A stretch of 64,000 bases of DNA from Arthrobacter sp. KBS0703. Its GTDB lineage: Bacteria; Actinomycetota; Actinomycetes; Actinomycetales; Micrococcaceae. Below, piece by piece: positions 50,448-61,468 of this stretch. The translations under genes were made by a program, and so were the position numbers. The first letter of the stretch is position 1. Each line of letters starts with the position of its first letter. The DNA lies in contig NZ_MVDG02000001.1 of the NCBI RefSeq assembly GCF_002008315.2, positions 496,001-560,000 on the forward strand. The letters are read 5' to 3'. The notes beneath the pieces were generated by a model that did not search any database, was not told the DNA's origin, and saw nothing but the letters and a program-made list of their open reading frames with translations.

Positions 50448-52541
50448 GTGTCAGCAGCGAGAACGATGGACCCGCCGCACCAGGAACCGGATCATGCCTC
50501 ACACCGGGAGCCGCGGGCTGCCCGGGTAAGGGCCAAGGCGGGGTACCGCCCCGAGGTCCAGGGCCTCCGCGCACTCGCCGTGCTTATGGTGGTCACCTAC
50601 CATGTGTGGCTCGGCCGCGTCTCCGGCGGCGTGGACATCTTCCTGCTGATTTCGGCGTTCCTGCTGACCCTGTCGTTCGTCCGGAAAGTGGAGAGCGGCA
50701 AGCCGCTCCGCCTGCTGAGCCACTGGCTGCACCTCTTCAAACGGCTGATTCCCGCCGCGGTTGTGGTGATCCTTGGTGTCCTTGCGGGCACGTGGCTGGT
50801 GATCCCGCAGAGCCGCTGGCCCGACGTCCTCAATGAGGCCTGGGCTTCGCTGCTCTACCGGCAGAACTGGCTGCTGGCCGAAACCGCCGTGGACTACTAC
50901 GCCCAGGACCACGCCGGAGCCAGCCCGCTGCAGCATTTCTGGTCCTTGTCCATCCAGGGCCAGGTCTTCATCCTGTGGCCCCTCATCTTCGCCGGCGCCG
51001 CCCTGGTGTGGCGGATCCTGCAACGCCGCCGGAACGTCAGCTACCGGCTGGTCCTGATGGTCGCCTTCAGCGGCATCTTCATCGCCTCACTCATCTTCTC
51101 GGTCGACCAGACCGCCACCAACCAGGCCTACGCCTACTTTGATACCCGGACGCGCCTCTGGGAGTTCGCGCTGGGATCCCTCCTGGCCCTGTCACTGCCC
51201 TACCTGAAGCCCGGCAAGGCCCTCCGGGTGGTGCTCGGCTGGGCGGGGCTCGTTGGCATGATCTCCTGCGGCCTGGTGCTCACGGTGGACCGTTCGTTTC
51301 CCGGCTTCATCGCGCTCTGGCCCACGCTGGCGGCGGCGGCCATCATCGTGGCCGGCCAGAGCGGCAGCCGTTACGGCGTGGACCGCATCCTGAGCTCGAA
51401 GCCCCTGGTGGCGCTCGGGGACAACTCCTACGCCCTGTACCTCTGGCACTGGCCCATCCTGGTCTTTGCGCTGGCGGGCACCGGAATCGTCGCCCCCAAC
51501 CTCGTCCAGGGCCTGGCGATCGTGACCGCCGCGGTGGTGCTTGCCGTGCTGACCACCCGCTTCGTGGAAAAGCCGCTGCGTGAATGGCACTGGCCGCAGC
51601 TGCGGGCCTGGCGTACCGCCGTCGTGATTGTTGCCTGCGGTGCCCTGCTGGCCGGTCCCGTGGCCGTCTGGCAGACGCGCCTGACCGCGGACGAAGCGGC
51701 GGCAGCCGCGCAGCCGCGCGAGCTGACGCCGGGTGCGGCGGCGCTGGCTCCCGAAAATGCGGGCAAGCCGACTCCCGAAGCCACCGTGATTCCGGCACCT
51801 GCCGCCATGAAGAACGAGTGGGCGAACATCGACGGACTGTGCACGGACGGCAACGTTCCCAGCGACCCGCTGCTCAGCGGATGCCTGCAGAACAGCAGGC
51901 CGGACAAAGTGAAGAAGCGCATTGTGGTGCTCGGCGACTCCCACGCCCAGCAGTACATGGCGGCGCTCGGCCCCGTCGCCAAGGAGCACGGCTGGGAAGT
52001 GGTGACGCTCCTGAAAGGCAACTGCCGGTTCGGCGCCGAATCGCCCGAGCGCGACGCCGACTGCAACGCCTTCAACAAAGCCAGCGCCGCCTACGTGATG
52101 GAGCACAAGCCCGATGCCGTGTTCACGGTGGCGTCCCTGACGCACAAAGAAGCCCCCTTCGAGACCGAAGTCCCCGGCTACCTGGACGGCATCAGGCCGT
52201 TCACAGAAGCAGGGATGGACGTCGTGGGCATCCGGGACAATCCGCGCTTCAGCATCAACATGCCCGAGTGCGTCCAGAAGCACGGCGCCGATGCACCCGA
52301 ATGCAACGCGCCGCGGGGCGAGTCCCTCGCGGACTCATCGCCGCTGGACGCCTACCGGGGCAGGGTGGACGGCCTGCACCTGATGGACATGAGCGACTTC
52401 ATCTGCGCGGACGGCATCTGCCCTGCGGTGGTGGGCAACGTGTACGTCTACAAGGACGACAACCACCTCACCAAGACGTATGTGCAGACGATGATCCCGA
52501 TGTTCGAAAAGCGCCTCCTCGCCACCACCGGCTGGAAATAG
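50448..52541 (+). CDS. Acyltransferase 3 / SGNH fusion (OatA-like O-acetyltransferase)
   Basis: This 697-aa protein combines an N-terminal acyltransferase-3 domain with about 10-11 transmembrane helices (YRPEVQGLRALAVLMVV at the start, YLWHWPILVF later) and an extracytoplasmic SGNH esterase-like domain. That domain has VVLGDSHAQQY (nucleophile Ser) and DDNHLT (Asp-x-x-His). Such proteins move acetyl groups across the membrane and attach them to peptidoglycan or surface glycans. The target here is not shown. I chose GTG 50448, preceded by GGAGAGG; the ATG at 50412 is a longer option. Confidence 0.88.
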   Translation: MSAARTMDPPHQEPDHASHREPRAARVRAKAGYRPEVQGLRALAVLMVVTYHVWLGRVSGGVDIFLLISAFLLTLSFVRKVESGKPLRLLSHWLHLFKRLIPAAVVVILGVLAGTWLVIPQSRWPDVLNEAWASLLYRQNWLLAETAVDYYAQDHAGASPLQHFWSLSIQGQVFILWPLIFAGAALVWRILQRRRNVSYRLVLMVAFSGIFIASLIFSVDQTATNQAYAYFDTRTRLWEFALGSLLALSLPYLKPGKALRVVLGWAGLVGMISCGLVLTVDRSFPGFIALWPTLAAAAIIVAGQSGSRYGVDRILSSKPLVALGDNSYALYLWHWPILVFALAGTGIVAPNLVQGLAIVTAAVVLAVLTTRFVEKPLREWHWPQLRAWRTAVVIVACGALLAGPVAVWQTRLTADEAAAAAQPRELTPGAAALAPENAGKPTPEATVIPAPAAMKNEWANIDGLCTDGNVPSDPLLSGCLQNSRPDKVKKRIVVLGDSHAQQYMAALGPVAKEHGWEVVTLLKGNCRFGAESPERDADCNAFNKASAAYVMEHKPDAVFTVASLTHKEAPFETEVPGYLDGIRPFTEAGMDVVGIRDNPRFSINMPECVQKHGADAPECNAPRGESLADSSPLDAYRGRVDGLHLMDMSDFICADGICPAVVGNVYVYKDDNHLTKTYVQTMIPMFEKRLLATTGWK

Positions 52542-52629
52542 CGGCCACGTGTCCACGGCGGCCTCCGGCCGCGCGTGCCATTGCTCACATTGCGGTTCCG
52601 GAATATGGGGATCGCCGCCGAGGTTCTAG

Positions 52630-54243
<1,614 letters not shown>

Positions 54244-54249
54244 GCAGTA

Positions 54250-54299
54250 CCGCTGGTTGAGCTTGCCGAAACCTGGATTTCGACAAGCTCAACCAGCGG
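54250..54299. repeat. 22-bp palindromic repeat after guaB
   Basis: A 22-bp stem with a single mismatch (54250-54271 with 54278-54299) encloses a 6-nt loop; the arm core is GGTTGAGCTTG. No T-run follows. It looks like a dispersed intergenic palindrome that also works as a guaB terminator. Confidence 0.65.
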
Positions 54300-54346
54300 A
54301 GGCCCCCGGCCCAACCGGCGGCGCCATGCAGGACTAGGCTGAATCC

Positions 54347-56200
54347 ATGTCCCAACCACGGCACCCCGTCGAGCTGAATCCGAAAAGGGAACCCCGGCGG
54401 CGGCTCGCCCTGAGGCCCTACGCCCGAGCCGTGGCGCAGGTGCTCAGGGTCAGTTTCCGGGCCTCGCCCGCGGCCGTGGTCATGAAGGTGGCCGGCTCAC
54501 TGATCTCGGCGCTGCTGCCGCTCGTCACCACGTACTTCGCCGCGCTCACCACCACGGCGCTGGCGGCGGCCTACGCCGGAGACGCTGCCGCGGGCCAGCA
54601 GGCGGTTGTCTATGTCATCATCACGGCCGCCCTCGGCCTCTTCTGGGGCGGGTTCAGCAGCGTGGACCGCTACATCCAGCAGCTGATGAGCTTCAGGGTG
54701 GGCGCCATCGTCGGCGACCTCATGTATGAGCGCTTCCTCGCCCTCGATTTCTGGCGCTACGACGACAAGGAAACGGTCGACCTTTACGACCGCGCCAAGC
54801 GATTCTCCGACTCCTACGCCCGGGTTCTGGACCGGATTGCCGCCATCTTCACGCAGCTGGTCTCGGTCATCCTGGCTATCGGCGCCCTCCTGCTCGTGAG
54901 CTGGTGGATCGCCGTGATTGTGCTGGTGGCGATCGTGCCCAGCGTCTACCTGCAGTTCAAACTCTCGCGCGAACAGATTGCGCACTGGAACACCCAGGTG
55001 GACTCACGCCGCCAGCGCCGCATGATCGAGACCAACCTGCTCCGCCCGCAGCACATCGCCGAGATGCGGCTGTACGGGATCGTCGGCTACCTTATGGGGC
55101 TCCGCTCGAGGCTCCGCGACGCGGACGAACGGCGCCGGCTCGAGTTCCAGAAGCGCTATATTCCCAAGCAGCTCGCCGCGGACGCCCTGCAATATGGCGC
55201 GGAGGTGGTGTCCCTGATCTGGGTGGTGGGCCAGATCATCGCGCGCGCCCAGCCGGTGGGCCAGTTCCTCTATGTGCAGCAGATCGTCAGCCGTGCCCTG
55301 TCCACCGCCAACAACCTGGTCTCCTCCCTGAGTTCCATCGACGAGGACCTCGCCAACCTCAAGGACTACGAACTGTTCATGGCGCTGCCGGTGCACTCCG
55401 ACCATTCGCCGCCCGTCCTGGGGCCGCCGAAGACGGTTGAACTGCGCGATATCCGCTTCACCTACACGGGCAGCGAGCTGGAGGTCATCAAGGGCATATC
55501 TCTGACCATCCAGGAAGGCCAGCACATCGCGATCGTGGGGGAGAACGGGGCCGGCAAGTCCACCCTGATCCGGATCCTCGCCGGGCTGTACCGGCCGGAC
55601 TCGGGGCAGGTGATGCTCGACGGCGTGGACCTCGCCGCCGTCGACGTCACCTCGTGGCACCGCCACCTGGCGGTGCTGAGCCAGGAATTCCTGAAATACG
55701 AGTTCGCCACCGCCGCGGAAAACATCTTCTTCGGCGACGTCGACGCCCCGCGCGACGACGGCCGCATCCGCACGGCCGCCGCGGACGCCGAGGCGCTGGA
55801 CTTCATCAACAAGCTGCCCAACGGCCTGGACAACCACGTGAGCAACTGGATGGAGGACCCCCGCGGCCGCAAGGGCAGCGGACTGTCGGGCGGTCAGTGG
55901 CAGCGCCTGGCCATGGCCCGGAACTTCTACCGGAACGCGTCCTTCATGGTGATGGACGAGCCCACCTCCGCCATTGATGCCCTTGCAGAGCACCGGATCT
56001 TCAGCCGGCTTTTCGCCGTCCGGAGCAGCACCATCATCGCCATCAGCCACCGCCTCGCGACGATCGAGAAGGCAGACGTCGTGTACATGCTGGAGGACGG
56101 ACGGGTCGTCGAACAGGGCACCCACAAGGAGCTCGTGGCCCTGCGTGGCCGCTACTTCAGGATGTTCGAATCCCAGCTCAGCGTGGACGAAGGCGTCTGA
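54347..56200 (+). CDS. ABC transporter, fused membrane and ATPase domains
   Basis: This 617-aa half-transporter would act as a homodimer exporter. About six transmembrane helices lie between residues 40 and 320. The nucleotide-binding domain has Walker A GENGAGKST at 398-406, the signature LSGGQ at 513-517 and Walker B with MDEPTS around 536-541. The substrate is unknown. TAGGCT ends 6 nt before the ATG, indicating leaderless expression. It stands alone and is convergent with the subtilase gene. Confidence 0.88.
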   Translation: MSQPRHPVELNPKREPRRRLALRPYARAVAQVLRVSFRASPAAVVMKVAGSLISALLPLVTTYFAALTTTALAAAYAGDAAAGQQAVVYVIITAALGLFWGGFSSVDRYIQQLMSFRVGAIVGDLMYERFLALDFWRYDDKETVDLYDRAKRFSDSYARVLDRIAAIFTQLVSVILAIGALLLVSWWIAVIVLVAIVPSVYLQFKLSREQIAHWNTQVDSRRQRRMIETNLLRPQHIAEMRLYGIVGYLMGLRSRLRDADERRRLEFQKRYIPKQLAADALQYGAEVVSLIWVVGQIIARAQPVGQFLYVQQIVSRALSTANNLVSSLSSIDEDLANLKDYELFMALPVHSDHSPPVLGPPKTVELRDIRFTYTGSELEVIKGISLTIQEGQHIAIVGENGAGKSTLIRILAGLYRPDSGQVMLDGVDLAAVDVTSWHRHLAVLSQEFLKYEFATAAENIFFGDVDAPRDDGRIRTAAADAEALDFINKLPNGLDNHVSNWMEDPRGRKGSGLSGGQWQRLAMARNFYRNASFMVMDEPTSAIDALAEHRIFSRLFAVRSSTIIAISHRLATIEKADVVYMLEDGRVVEQGTHKELVALRGRYFRMFESQLSVDEGV

Positions 56201-56248
56201 CCGCGGCTCCTGCATTTGAGGCCTTCGCAGCCAGCCAGTAGCAGGAAA

Positions 56249-56277
56249 CCGCCGGCCGCGCAGTGCGCAGCCGGCGG
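56249..56277. terminator. Terminator between convergent ABC transporter and subtilase genes
   Basis: CCGCCGGC pairs with GCCGGCGG (56249-56256/56270-56277) and an inner GCGCA/TGCGC extends the stem. There is no T-run. It is a plausible shared hairpin. Confidence 0.5.
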
Positions 56278-56306
56278 CATCATTGGACCTGATGCACGGC
56301 GCGCCC

Positions 56307-58220
56307 CTACGAGGTGGTCACCGCGGTGTCATCGATGGCGAACAGGGTTTGCAGCGATGAGTCTTCCGTCCCCAGGAACCTCAGCGTGACGCTCTGCCCC
56401 TTGTAGGCGGTCAGGTTTAGCTGCTTCTGCACGTAGCCGGAGGACTTGTTGAGGTTGGAGTAGGTGGCCAGCGTTGTTGTCACGCCGCCGCTGATCACCT
56501 GGACCTTGAGCGTGTCGTAAACCTTGTTGGGAGTGGTTTCGTCGGAAAGCACCTTCAGATAGAAGGACAGCGATGCACCGGATACCGCAGACGGCACGGC
56601 GAAGGCCTGGTCCAGCGTGTAGGACGTCGGCTGGCCCCAGCCGTTGAGGCCGGCGAAGCGGGACCCGGTCCGGGCGCCGGACCCGGTTTCAAACGTATCG
56701 GCGTAATCGGAGGTCCAGGAAACGGCTCCCTCCTCGAAGCCGGGGTTCAGCAGCAGGTTTCCCGAAGGCGGCGGCGGGGTCACGCCCAGGAGCCCCATGG
56801 TTTTCGTGGCGTCGGACAGCCCTGCGCCGCAGCCGGTGGTGCAGCCGCCGGGCATGGCCCGCGTGCCTTGCTTCAGTGTTGATTCCACCTGTGCGGGAGT
56901 GAGGGAGGCCGTCTTGGACTTCATCAATGCCGCCAGGCCGGCCACGTGCGGGGAGGCCATCGAGGTGCCCTGGTAATTGGCATAACCTGCCGCGCCGGGC
57001 GTGGTGGTGCCCGTGTTGATGGTCGAGAGGATGCCCCCGCCAGCCACCCGGGTGTCGCCGCCCGGGGCCGTCAGGTCCACGGTGGCCCCGTAGTTCGAGT
57101 AGTAGGACAGCGTGCCGCTGGGGTTGCTCGCGGCGACGCTCACCACATTGCCGCAGTTGGCGGGCCGGAAACCGGACGCATCCTGGTTGCTGTTGCCTGC
57201 CGCGACCACCACAGTGGTTCCGCGGGAGACGGCGGAGTCGATGGCCGCCTGGTACGTGCTGCCGCACGCGCCCGAGCCGCCGAGGCTCATGTTGATCACC
57301 TGGGCGGGGTTGGCATTGGCGGGGATGCCTGCAACGGCTCCGCCCGATGCCCAGACGATGGCGTCGGCGATGTCTGACAGGGAGCCGCCGCATTTGGCCA
57401 GGACCCGCACCGGAACCACCTTGGCGCCGGGGGCCACTCCGGCCACTCCGGTGGCATTCACGGTCACGGCCGCGACGGTGCCGGCCACGTGCGTGCCGTG
57501 CCAGGAGGAATTCCCTGCGGCCGGCTGGCCGCATTCGCCTGCCGCGTACCAGTCGCCCTGGTCCTGGGCGTTGGCATCCCGGCCGTTGCCGTCGCGCGCT
57601 GCCGTGGCGTCCGAGACGAAGTCATAGCCGGGAAGCACGTTGGCGTCGAGGTCCGGGTGCGCGGTGATTCCGGTGTCGATCACGGCCACGGTCGCGCCGG
57701 TTCCGGTGGCAACGTCCCACGCGCCCGGGATCCGCATGCCGTTGGCGGCAGTGAAGTCCCATTGCTCGCTGTACCGCGTGTCGTCCGGTGTCAGGGCCGC
57801 CCTCATGCGGGCGTCGGGCTCCACTGAGTTCACGGCCCCGGACGCGGCGATCCCTGCCATGAAATCCTGGGTGGCCTGGCCGGAGAGCGGCTTGTCGGAT
57901 CCGATCAGGGTCCCGCCGGTGGCAAGGGTCCGCAACTCTTTCACGGACACGCCCTGATCCCGGGCAGCCTTGCCCCAGGCGTTGGCGCGGCCCTTGGGTG
58001 TTGAGTTGGCCGCGTCCTTGGTGAAGCCCACGATGAACCTTGTGTAGGCCTCTTCGGAGGCTGGTTCCTGGACAGCCACGGTGCTGCGTGCGGATGTGGT
58101 GCTGCTGCCTGCTCCAGGGTTGGCGGAGACAGGCGAAGCGGCGAGGGCCAAGGTGCCGACGACCGCCGACAGCGATAGGGCCAGGACGCGGGTTGTCCTG
58201 GCTGTTGATGCACTTCCCAT
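56307..58220 (-). CDS. Secreted S8 family serine protease (subtilase)
   Basis: This 637-aa exported protease has a signal peptide (residues 1 to about 33, cleaved after SANP-like). An I9 propeptide/inhibitor domain (about 57-142) and the S8 domain (about 150-460) follow. The catalytic residues are D182 (VIDTGI), H241 (HGTHVAG) and S420 (GTSMASPH), with oxyanion N343. A PPPPSG linker leads to a C-terminal beta-rich domain (about 480-637; LLLNPGFEEG) like those that bind carbohydrate or surfaces. The 221-bp upstream region is shared with divergent guaB3. Confidence 0.93.
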   Translation of the reverse strand: MGSASTARTTRVLALSLSAVVGTLALAASPVSANPGAGSSTTSARSTVAVQEPASEEAYTRFIVGFTKDAANSTPKGRANAWGKAARDQGVSVKELRTLATGGTLIGSDKPLSGQATQDFMAGIAASGAVNSVEPDARMRAALTPDDTRYSEQWDFTAANGMRIPGAWDVATGTGATVAVIDTGITAHPDLDANVLPGYDFVSDATAARDGNGRDANAQDQGDWYAAGECGQPAAGNSSWHGTHVAGTVAAVTVNATGVAGVAPGAKVVPVRVLAKCGGSLSDIADAIVWASGGAVAGIPANANPAQVINMSLGGSGACGSTYQAAIDSAVSRGTTVVVAAGNSNQDASGFRPANCGNVVSVAASNPSGTLSYYSNYGATVDLTAPGGDTRVAGGGILSTINTGTTTPGAAGYANYQGTSMASPHVAGLAALMKSKTASLTPAQVESTLKQGTRAMPGGCTTGCGAGLSDATKTMGLLGVTPPPPSGNLLLNPGFEEGAVSWTSDYADTFETGSGARTGSRFAGLNGWGQPTSYTLDQAFAVPSAVSGASLSFYLKVLSDETTPNKVYDTLKVQVISGGVTTTLATYSNLNKSSGYVQKQLNLTAYKGQSVTLRFLGTEDSSLQTLFAIDDTAVTTS

Positions 58221-58344
58221 TGGATCTGCTTTCTCGCATCGGGCACAGGGGTAGCCCGAAGTTGGGTGGAGTGAAATGCGGCCACCTGGCGTATCAGCCG
58301 GTAACCGAGAGCTAACTTAGGTCTATTTTCAGGTTCTGTAAACC

Positions 58345-58363
58345 ATTGACAAAAGCAGTCAAT
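58345..58363. promoter_or_regulatory. Dyad ATTGAC-N7-GTCAAT upstream of the subtilase/guaB3 pair
   Basis: A perfect 6-bp inverted repeat lies in the intergenic region between the divergent protease and guaB3 genes. It overlaps a TTGACA on the plus strand and could be an operator or part of a promoter. No regulator can be assigned. Confidence 0.35.
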
Positions 58364-58441
58364 AGAGTGTGGACTGTCAGTTCCTCCTGCCTCTCGCGGC
58401 AGCCATCAGTTGCAGTCCGCAAGGTCAAGTAAAGTGGTCAC

Positions 58442-59578
58442 GTGACTTACGAGATTGAGATTGGCCGTGGCAAGCGTGGGCGTCGTGCCTACTCCCTGGA
58501 TGACATCGCGATCATCCCCAACCGTCGTACGCGTGACCCCAAGGACGTCTCCGTCTCGTGGCAGATCGATGCCTACAAGTTCGACATGCCCGTCATTGCG
58601 GCACCGATGGACTCCGCCATGTCGCCCGCGACCGCCATCGCGCTGGGGCGCCTCGGCGGCCTCGGCGTCCTCGACCTCGAGGGCCTCTGGACCCGGTATG
58701 AGGATCCACAGGCGGTACTGGACCAGATCGCCGCGCTTGAGGACGAGACCAACAGCCCCGCCGTCACCCGCCGGATGCAGGAGCTCTACCAGGCGCCCAT
58801 CCAGCCGGAGCTGATCACCTCCCGCCTCGCGGAAATCCGTGCCGCGGGCGTCACCGTGGCCGGTTCCCTCACTCCGCAGCGCACCCAGGAGCACTACAAG
58901 ACCGTTCTGGCCGCCGGGGTCGACATCTTCGTGATCCGCGGAACCACGGTCTCCGCGGAGCACGTTTCGAAAAACCACGAACCGCTGAACCTTAAGCAAT
59001 TCATCTATGAACTCGACGTCCCCGTCATCGTGGGCGGTGCCGCTGGCTACACCCCGGCCCTGCACCTGATGCGCACGGGAGCGGCCGGCGTGCTGGTCGG
59101 CTTCGGTGGCGGCGCCACCACCACCACCCGCCGGGCACTGGGCATCCATTCGCCCATGGCGTCGGCCATTTCCGACGTCGCCGCCGCGCGCCGCGACTAC
59201 ATGGACGAGTCCGGCGGACGCTACGTGCATGTGATTGCCGACGGCGGCATGGGCGCCTCGGGTGACATCGTCAAGGCCATCGCCATGGGAGCCGACGCCG
59301 TCATGCTGGGCAGCGCCCTGGCCCGGGCGGAAGAGGCGCCGGGCAAGGGCTGGCACTGGGGCCAGGAGGCGCACCACCTGGAGCTTCCGCGCGGCGACAG
59401 GGTCAATGTCGGCACGGTCGGTCCGCTGGAGGAAGTGCTCTTCGGTCCGGGCCACCACACCAACGGCACGTCGAACCTCGTCGGTGCGCTGCGGCGCTCG
59501 ATGGCCACCACCGGCTACTCGGACCTGAAGGCATTCCAGCGCGTCGACGTCGTGGTGTCGCCCTACGCCGGCAACTGA
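58442..59578 (+). CDS. GuaB3 family IMP dehydrogenase-related protein, without cysteine
   Basis: This 378-aa IMPDH/GMPR-like barrel lacks CBS domains. It starts at GTG with TAAAGT ending 6 nt upstream (leaderless). VIAAPMDSAMSP and IADGGMGASGDIVKA match the family. The active-site loop reads GGGATTTTR where IMPDH has GPGSICTTR, so the nucleophilic Cys is a Thr. No Cys occurs anywhere in the protein. It is the standard actinobacterial GuaB3 paralog, often annotated as IMP dehydrogenase. The lack of Cys argues against the usual covalent mechanism, so its role is open. Confidence 0.88.
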   Translation: MTYEIEIGRGKRGRRAYSLDDIAIIPNRRTRDPKDVSVSWQIDAYKFDMPVIAAPMDSAMSPATAIALGRLGGLGVLDLEGLWTRYEDPQAVLDQIAALEDETNSPAVTRRMQELYQAPIQPELITSRLAEIRAAGVTVAGSLTPQRTQEHYKTVLAAGVDIFVIRGTTVSAEHVSKNHEPLNLKQFIYELDVPVIVGGAAGYTPALHLMRTGAAGVLVGFGGGATTTTRRALGIHSPMASAISDVAAARRDYMDESGGRYVHVIADGGMGASGDIVKAIAMGADAVMLGSALARAEEAPGKGWHWGQEAHHLELPRGDRVNVGTVGPLEEVLFGPGHHTNGTSNLVGALRRSMATTGYSDLKAFQRVDVVVSPYAGN

Positions 59579-59664
59579 CCCAATCGGCCCGCCGCACCCT
59601 GCCCATCCACGGACGTTGGAAGTAGTCTAAGGAACTACAACGTCAGCGAGGATGGAGGCCTGTC

Positions 59665-61416
59665 ATGAGCGGTTTTGCTGAAGGTGCAGAGGCGAGCAAG
59701 GGAGCGCTGGGCCCCGAGGCGCGGGACGCATCGCTCGCCGCGCTCAAGGCCACCACCGAGCCAGGCAAGGAACTCGACATCCTCGTCGTCGGCGGCGGGA
59801 TCGTAGGGACCGGCACGGCCCTCGACGCCGTGACCCGCGGCCTGAACGTGGGCATCGTGGAGGCCAGCGACTGGGCGGCCGGAACGTCGTCGCGCTCCTC
59901 CAAACTGATTCACGGCGGCCTCCGCTACCTCGAAATGCTGGACTTCGGTCTGGTCAAGGAGGCGCTGCAGGAACGCGGCCTGCTCCTCTCCGAGCTGGCA
60001 CCCCACCTCGCACGTCCCGTTCCGTTCCTGTATCCGCTGACCAAGCCGTTCCTGGAACGCCCCTACATCGGGGCGGGCATCGCGCTGTACGACGCCATGT
60101 CCATTTCCGGAGGCCACAAGCGCGGCGTCCCCTTCCACAAGCACCTGAGCCGCCGCGGCACACTGCGGGCGGCGCCAAGCCTGAAGGATGACGCCTTCGT
60201 GGGCTCCATCCGCTACTACGACGGCCAGGTTGACGACGCCAAGTACGTGGCCAACCTCATCCGCACAGCCGCCTATTACGGGGCCCACGCCGTCAACCAG
60301 GTGGCCGTGGTGGACTTCCTCCGCGAGGGGGAGCGGGTTGTGGGCGCCAAGGTGGTCAACCGTGAGGACGGTTCCACCTTCAAGATCCGGGCCAAGCAGG
60401 TGATCAATGCCACGGGCGTCTGGACGGACGAGACCCAGGCCATGGTGACCGAACGCGGCCAGCTCAAGGTCCGTGCCTCCAAGGGCATCCACCTGGTGGT
60501 GCCGCGGGACCGCTTCCAGTCGACCGTGGGCCTCATCCTGCGCACCGAAAAGTCCGTCCTGTTCGTCATCCCCTGGGGACGGCACTGGATCATCGGGACC
60601 ACGGACACCGACTGGCACCTGGACAAGGCCCACCCGGCGGCATCGAGCAAGGACATCGACTACCTTCTGGAACACGTGAACAAGGTCCTCAAGCGTCCGC
60701 TCACCCGGGAGGACGTGGAGGGCGTATATGCCGGCCTGCGGCCCCTTCTGGCCGGCGAGAACGACTCCACGGCCAAACTGTCCCGCGAACACATCGTCGC
60801 CCATCCCGTGCCGGGCCTGGTGGTGGTGGCCGGAGGCAAGTGGACAACGTACCGGGTCATGGCCAAGGACGCCGTGGATGAAGCGAGCCGCAGCATGGAC
60901 GAACGTGTCCCGCCGAGCTGCACCGAATCCGTGCCGCTGCTGGGCGCCACCGGGTTCAAGGCCGCCTGGAACCGCCGCAACCGCACCGCAGAGGAAACCG
61001 GCGTGCACGTGGCGAGGGTTGAGCACCTGCTGAACCGCTACGGATCCATGGCGTCCCAGGTGCTGGGCCTCATCCACGACAACCCCGAGCTCGCGGAGCC
61101 GCTGCCGGGAGCTGACGACTATCTCCAGGCCGAGGCCGTGTACGCGGCGACCCATGAAGGTGCCCGGCACGTCAACGACGTCCTGACCCGCCGGACCCGC
61201 ATTTCCATCGAGTCGTGGGACCGGGGTGTGTCTGCCGCGCCGGTAGTCGCTAAGCTTATGGGAGAAATTCTTGGCTGGAGCGATGCGCAGCGGGAAAGCG
61301 AAATCAAGCATTACCTTGCGCGGGTGGAAGCCGAACGGCTCAGTCAGCAGCAGCCGGACGACGAATCCGCAGACGCTGCCAGGCTGGGCGTGGAAGACAT
61401 CGTCCCGTTGCGCTGA
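59665..61416 (+). CDS. glpD: Aerobic glycerol-3-phosphate dehydrogenase
   Basis: This 583-aa FAD-dependent membrane-associated enzyme oxidises glycerol-3-P to dihydroxyacetone phosphate and passes electrons to menaquinone. ILVVGGGIVGTGTALDA binds FAD. SSRSSKLIHGGLRYLE and WGRHWIIGTTDTDW are diagnostic, and a C-terminal GlpD-specific domain is present. The start is ATG 59665 with GGATGGAGG upstream, behind a TAGTCT hexamer about 40 bp away. A PTS EIIA-like gene follows after 52 bp. Confidence 0.96.
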   Translation: MSGFAEGAEASKGALGPEARDASLAALKATTEPGKELDILVVGGGIVGTGTALDAVTRGLNVGIVEASDWAAGTSSRSSKLIHGGLRYLEMLDFGLVKEALQERGLLLSELAPHLARPVPFLYPLTKPFLERPYIGAGIALYDAMSISGGHKRGVPFHKHLSRRGTLRAAPSLKDDAFVGSIRYYDGQVDDAKYVANLIRTAAYYGAHAVNQVAVVDFLREGERVVGAKVVNREDGSTFKIRAKQVINATGVWTDETQAMVTERGQLKVRASKGIHLVVPRDRFQSTVGLILRTEKSVLFVIPWGRHWIIGTTDTDWHLDKAHPAASSKDIDYLLEHVNKVLKRPLTREDVEGVYAGLRPLLAGENDSTAKLSREHIVAHPVPGLVVVAGGKWTTYRVMAKDAVDEASRSMDERVPPSCTESVPLLGATGFKAAWNRRNRTAEETGVHVARVEHLLNRYGSMASQVLGLIHDNPELAEPLPGADDYLQAEAVYAATHEGARHVNDVLTRRTRISIESWDRGVSAAPVVAKLMGEILGWSDAQRESEIKHYLARVEAERLSQQQPDDESADAARLGVEDIVPLR

Positions 61417-61468
61417 GATCACACACCGCCGCGGAATGGGGCTCCGGGCCTCACTGAAGGGACACCAC

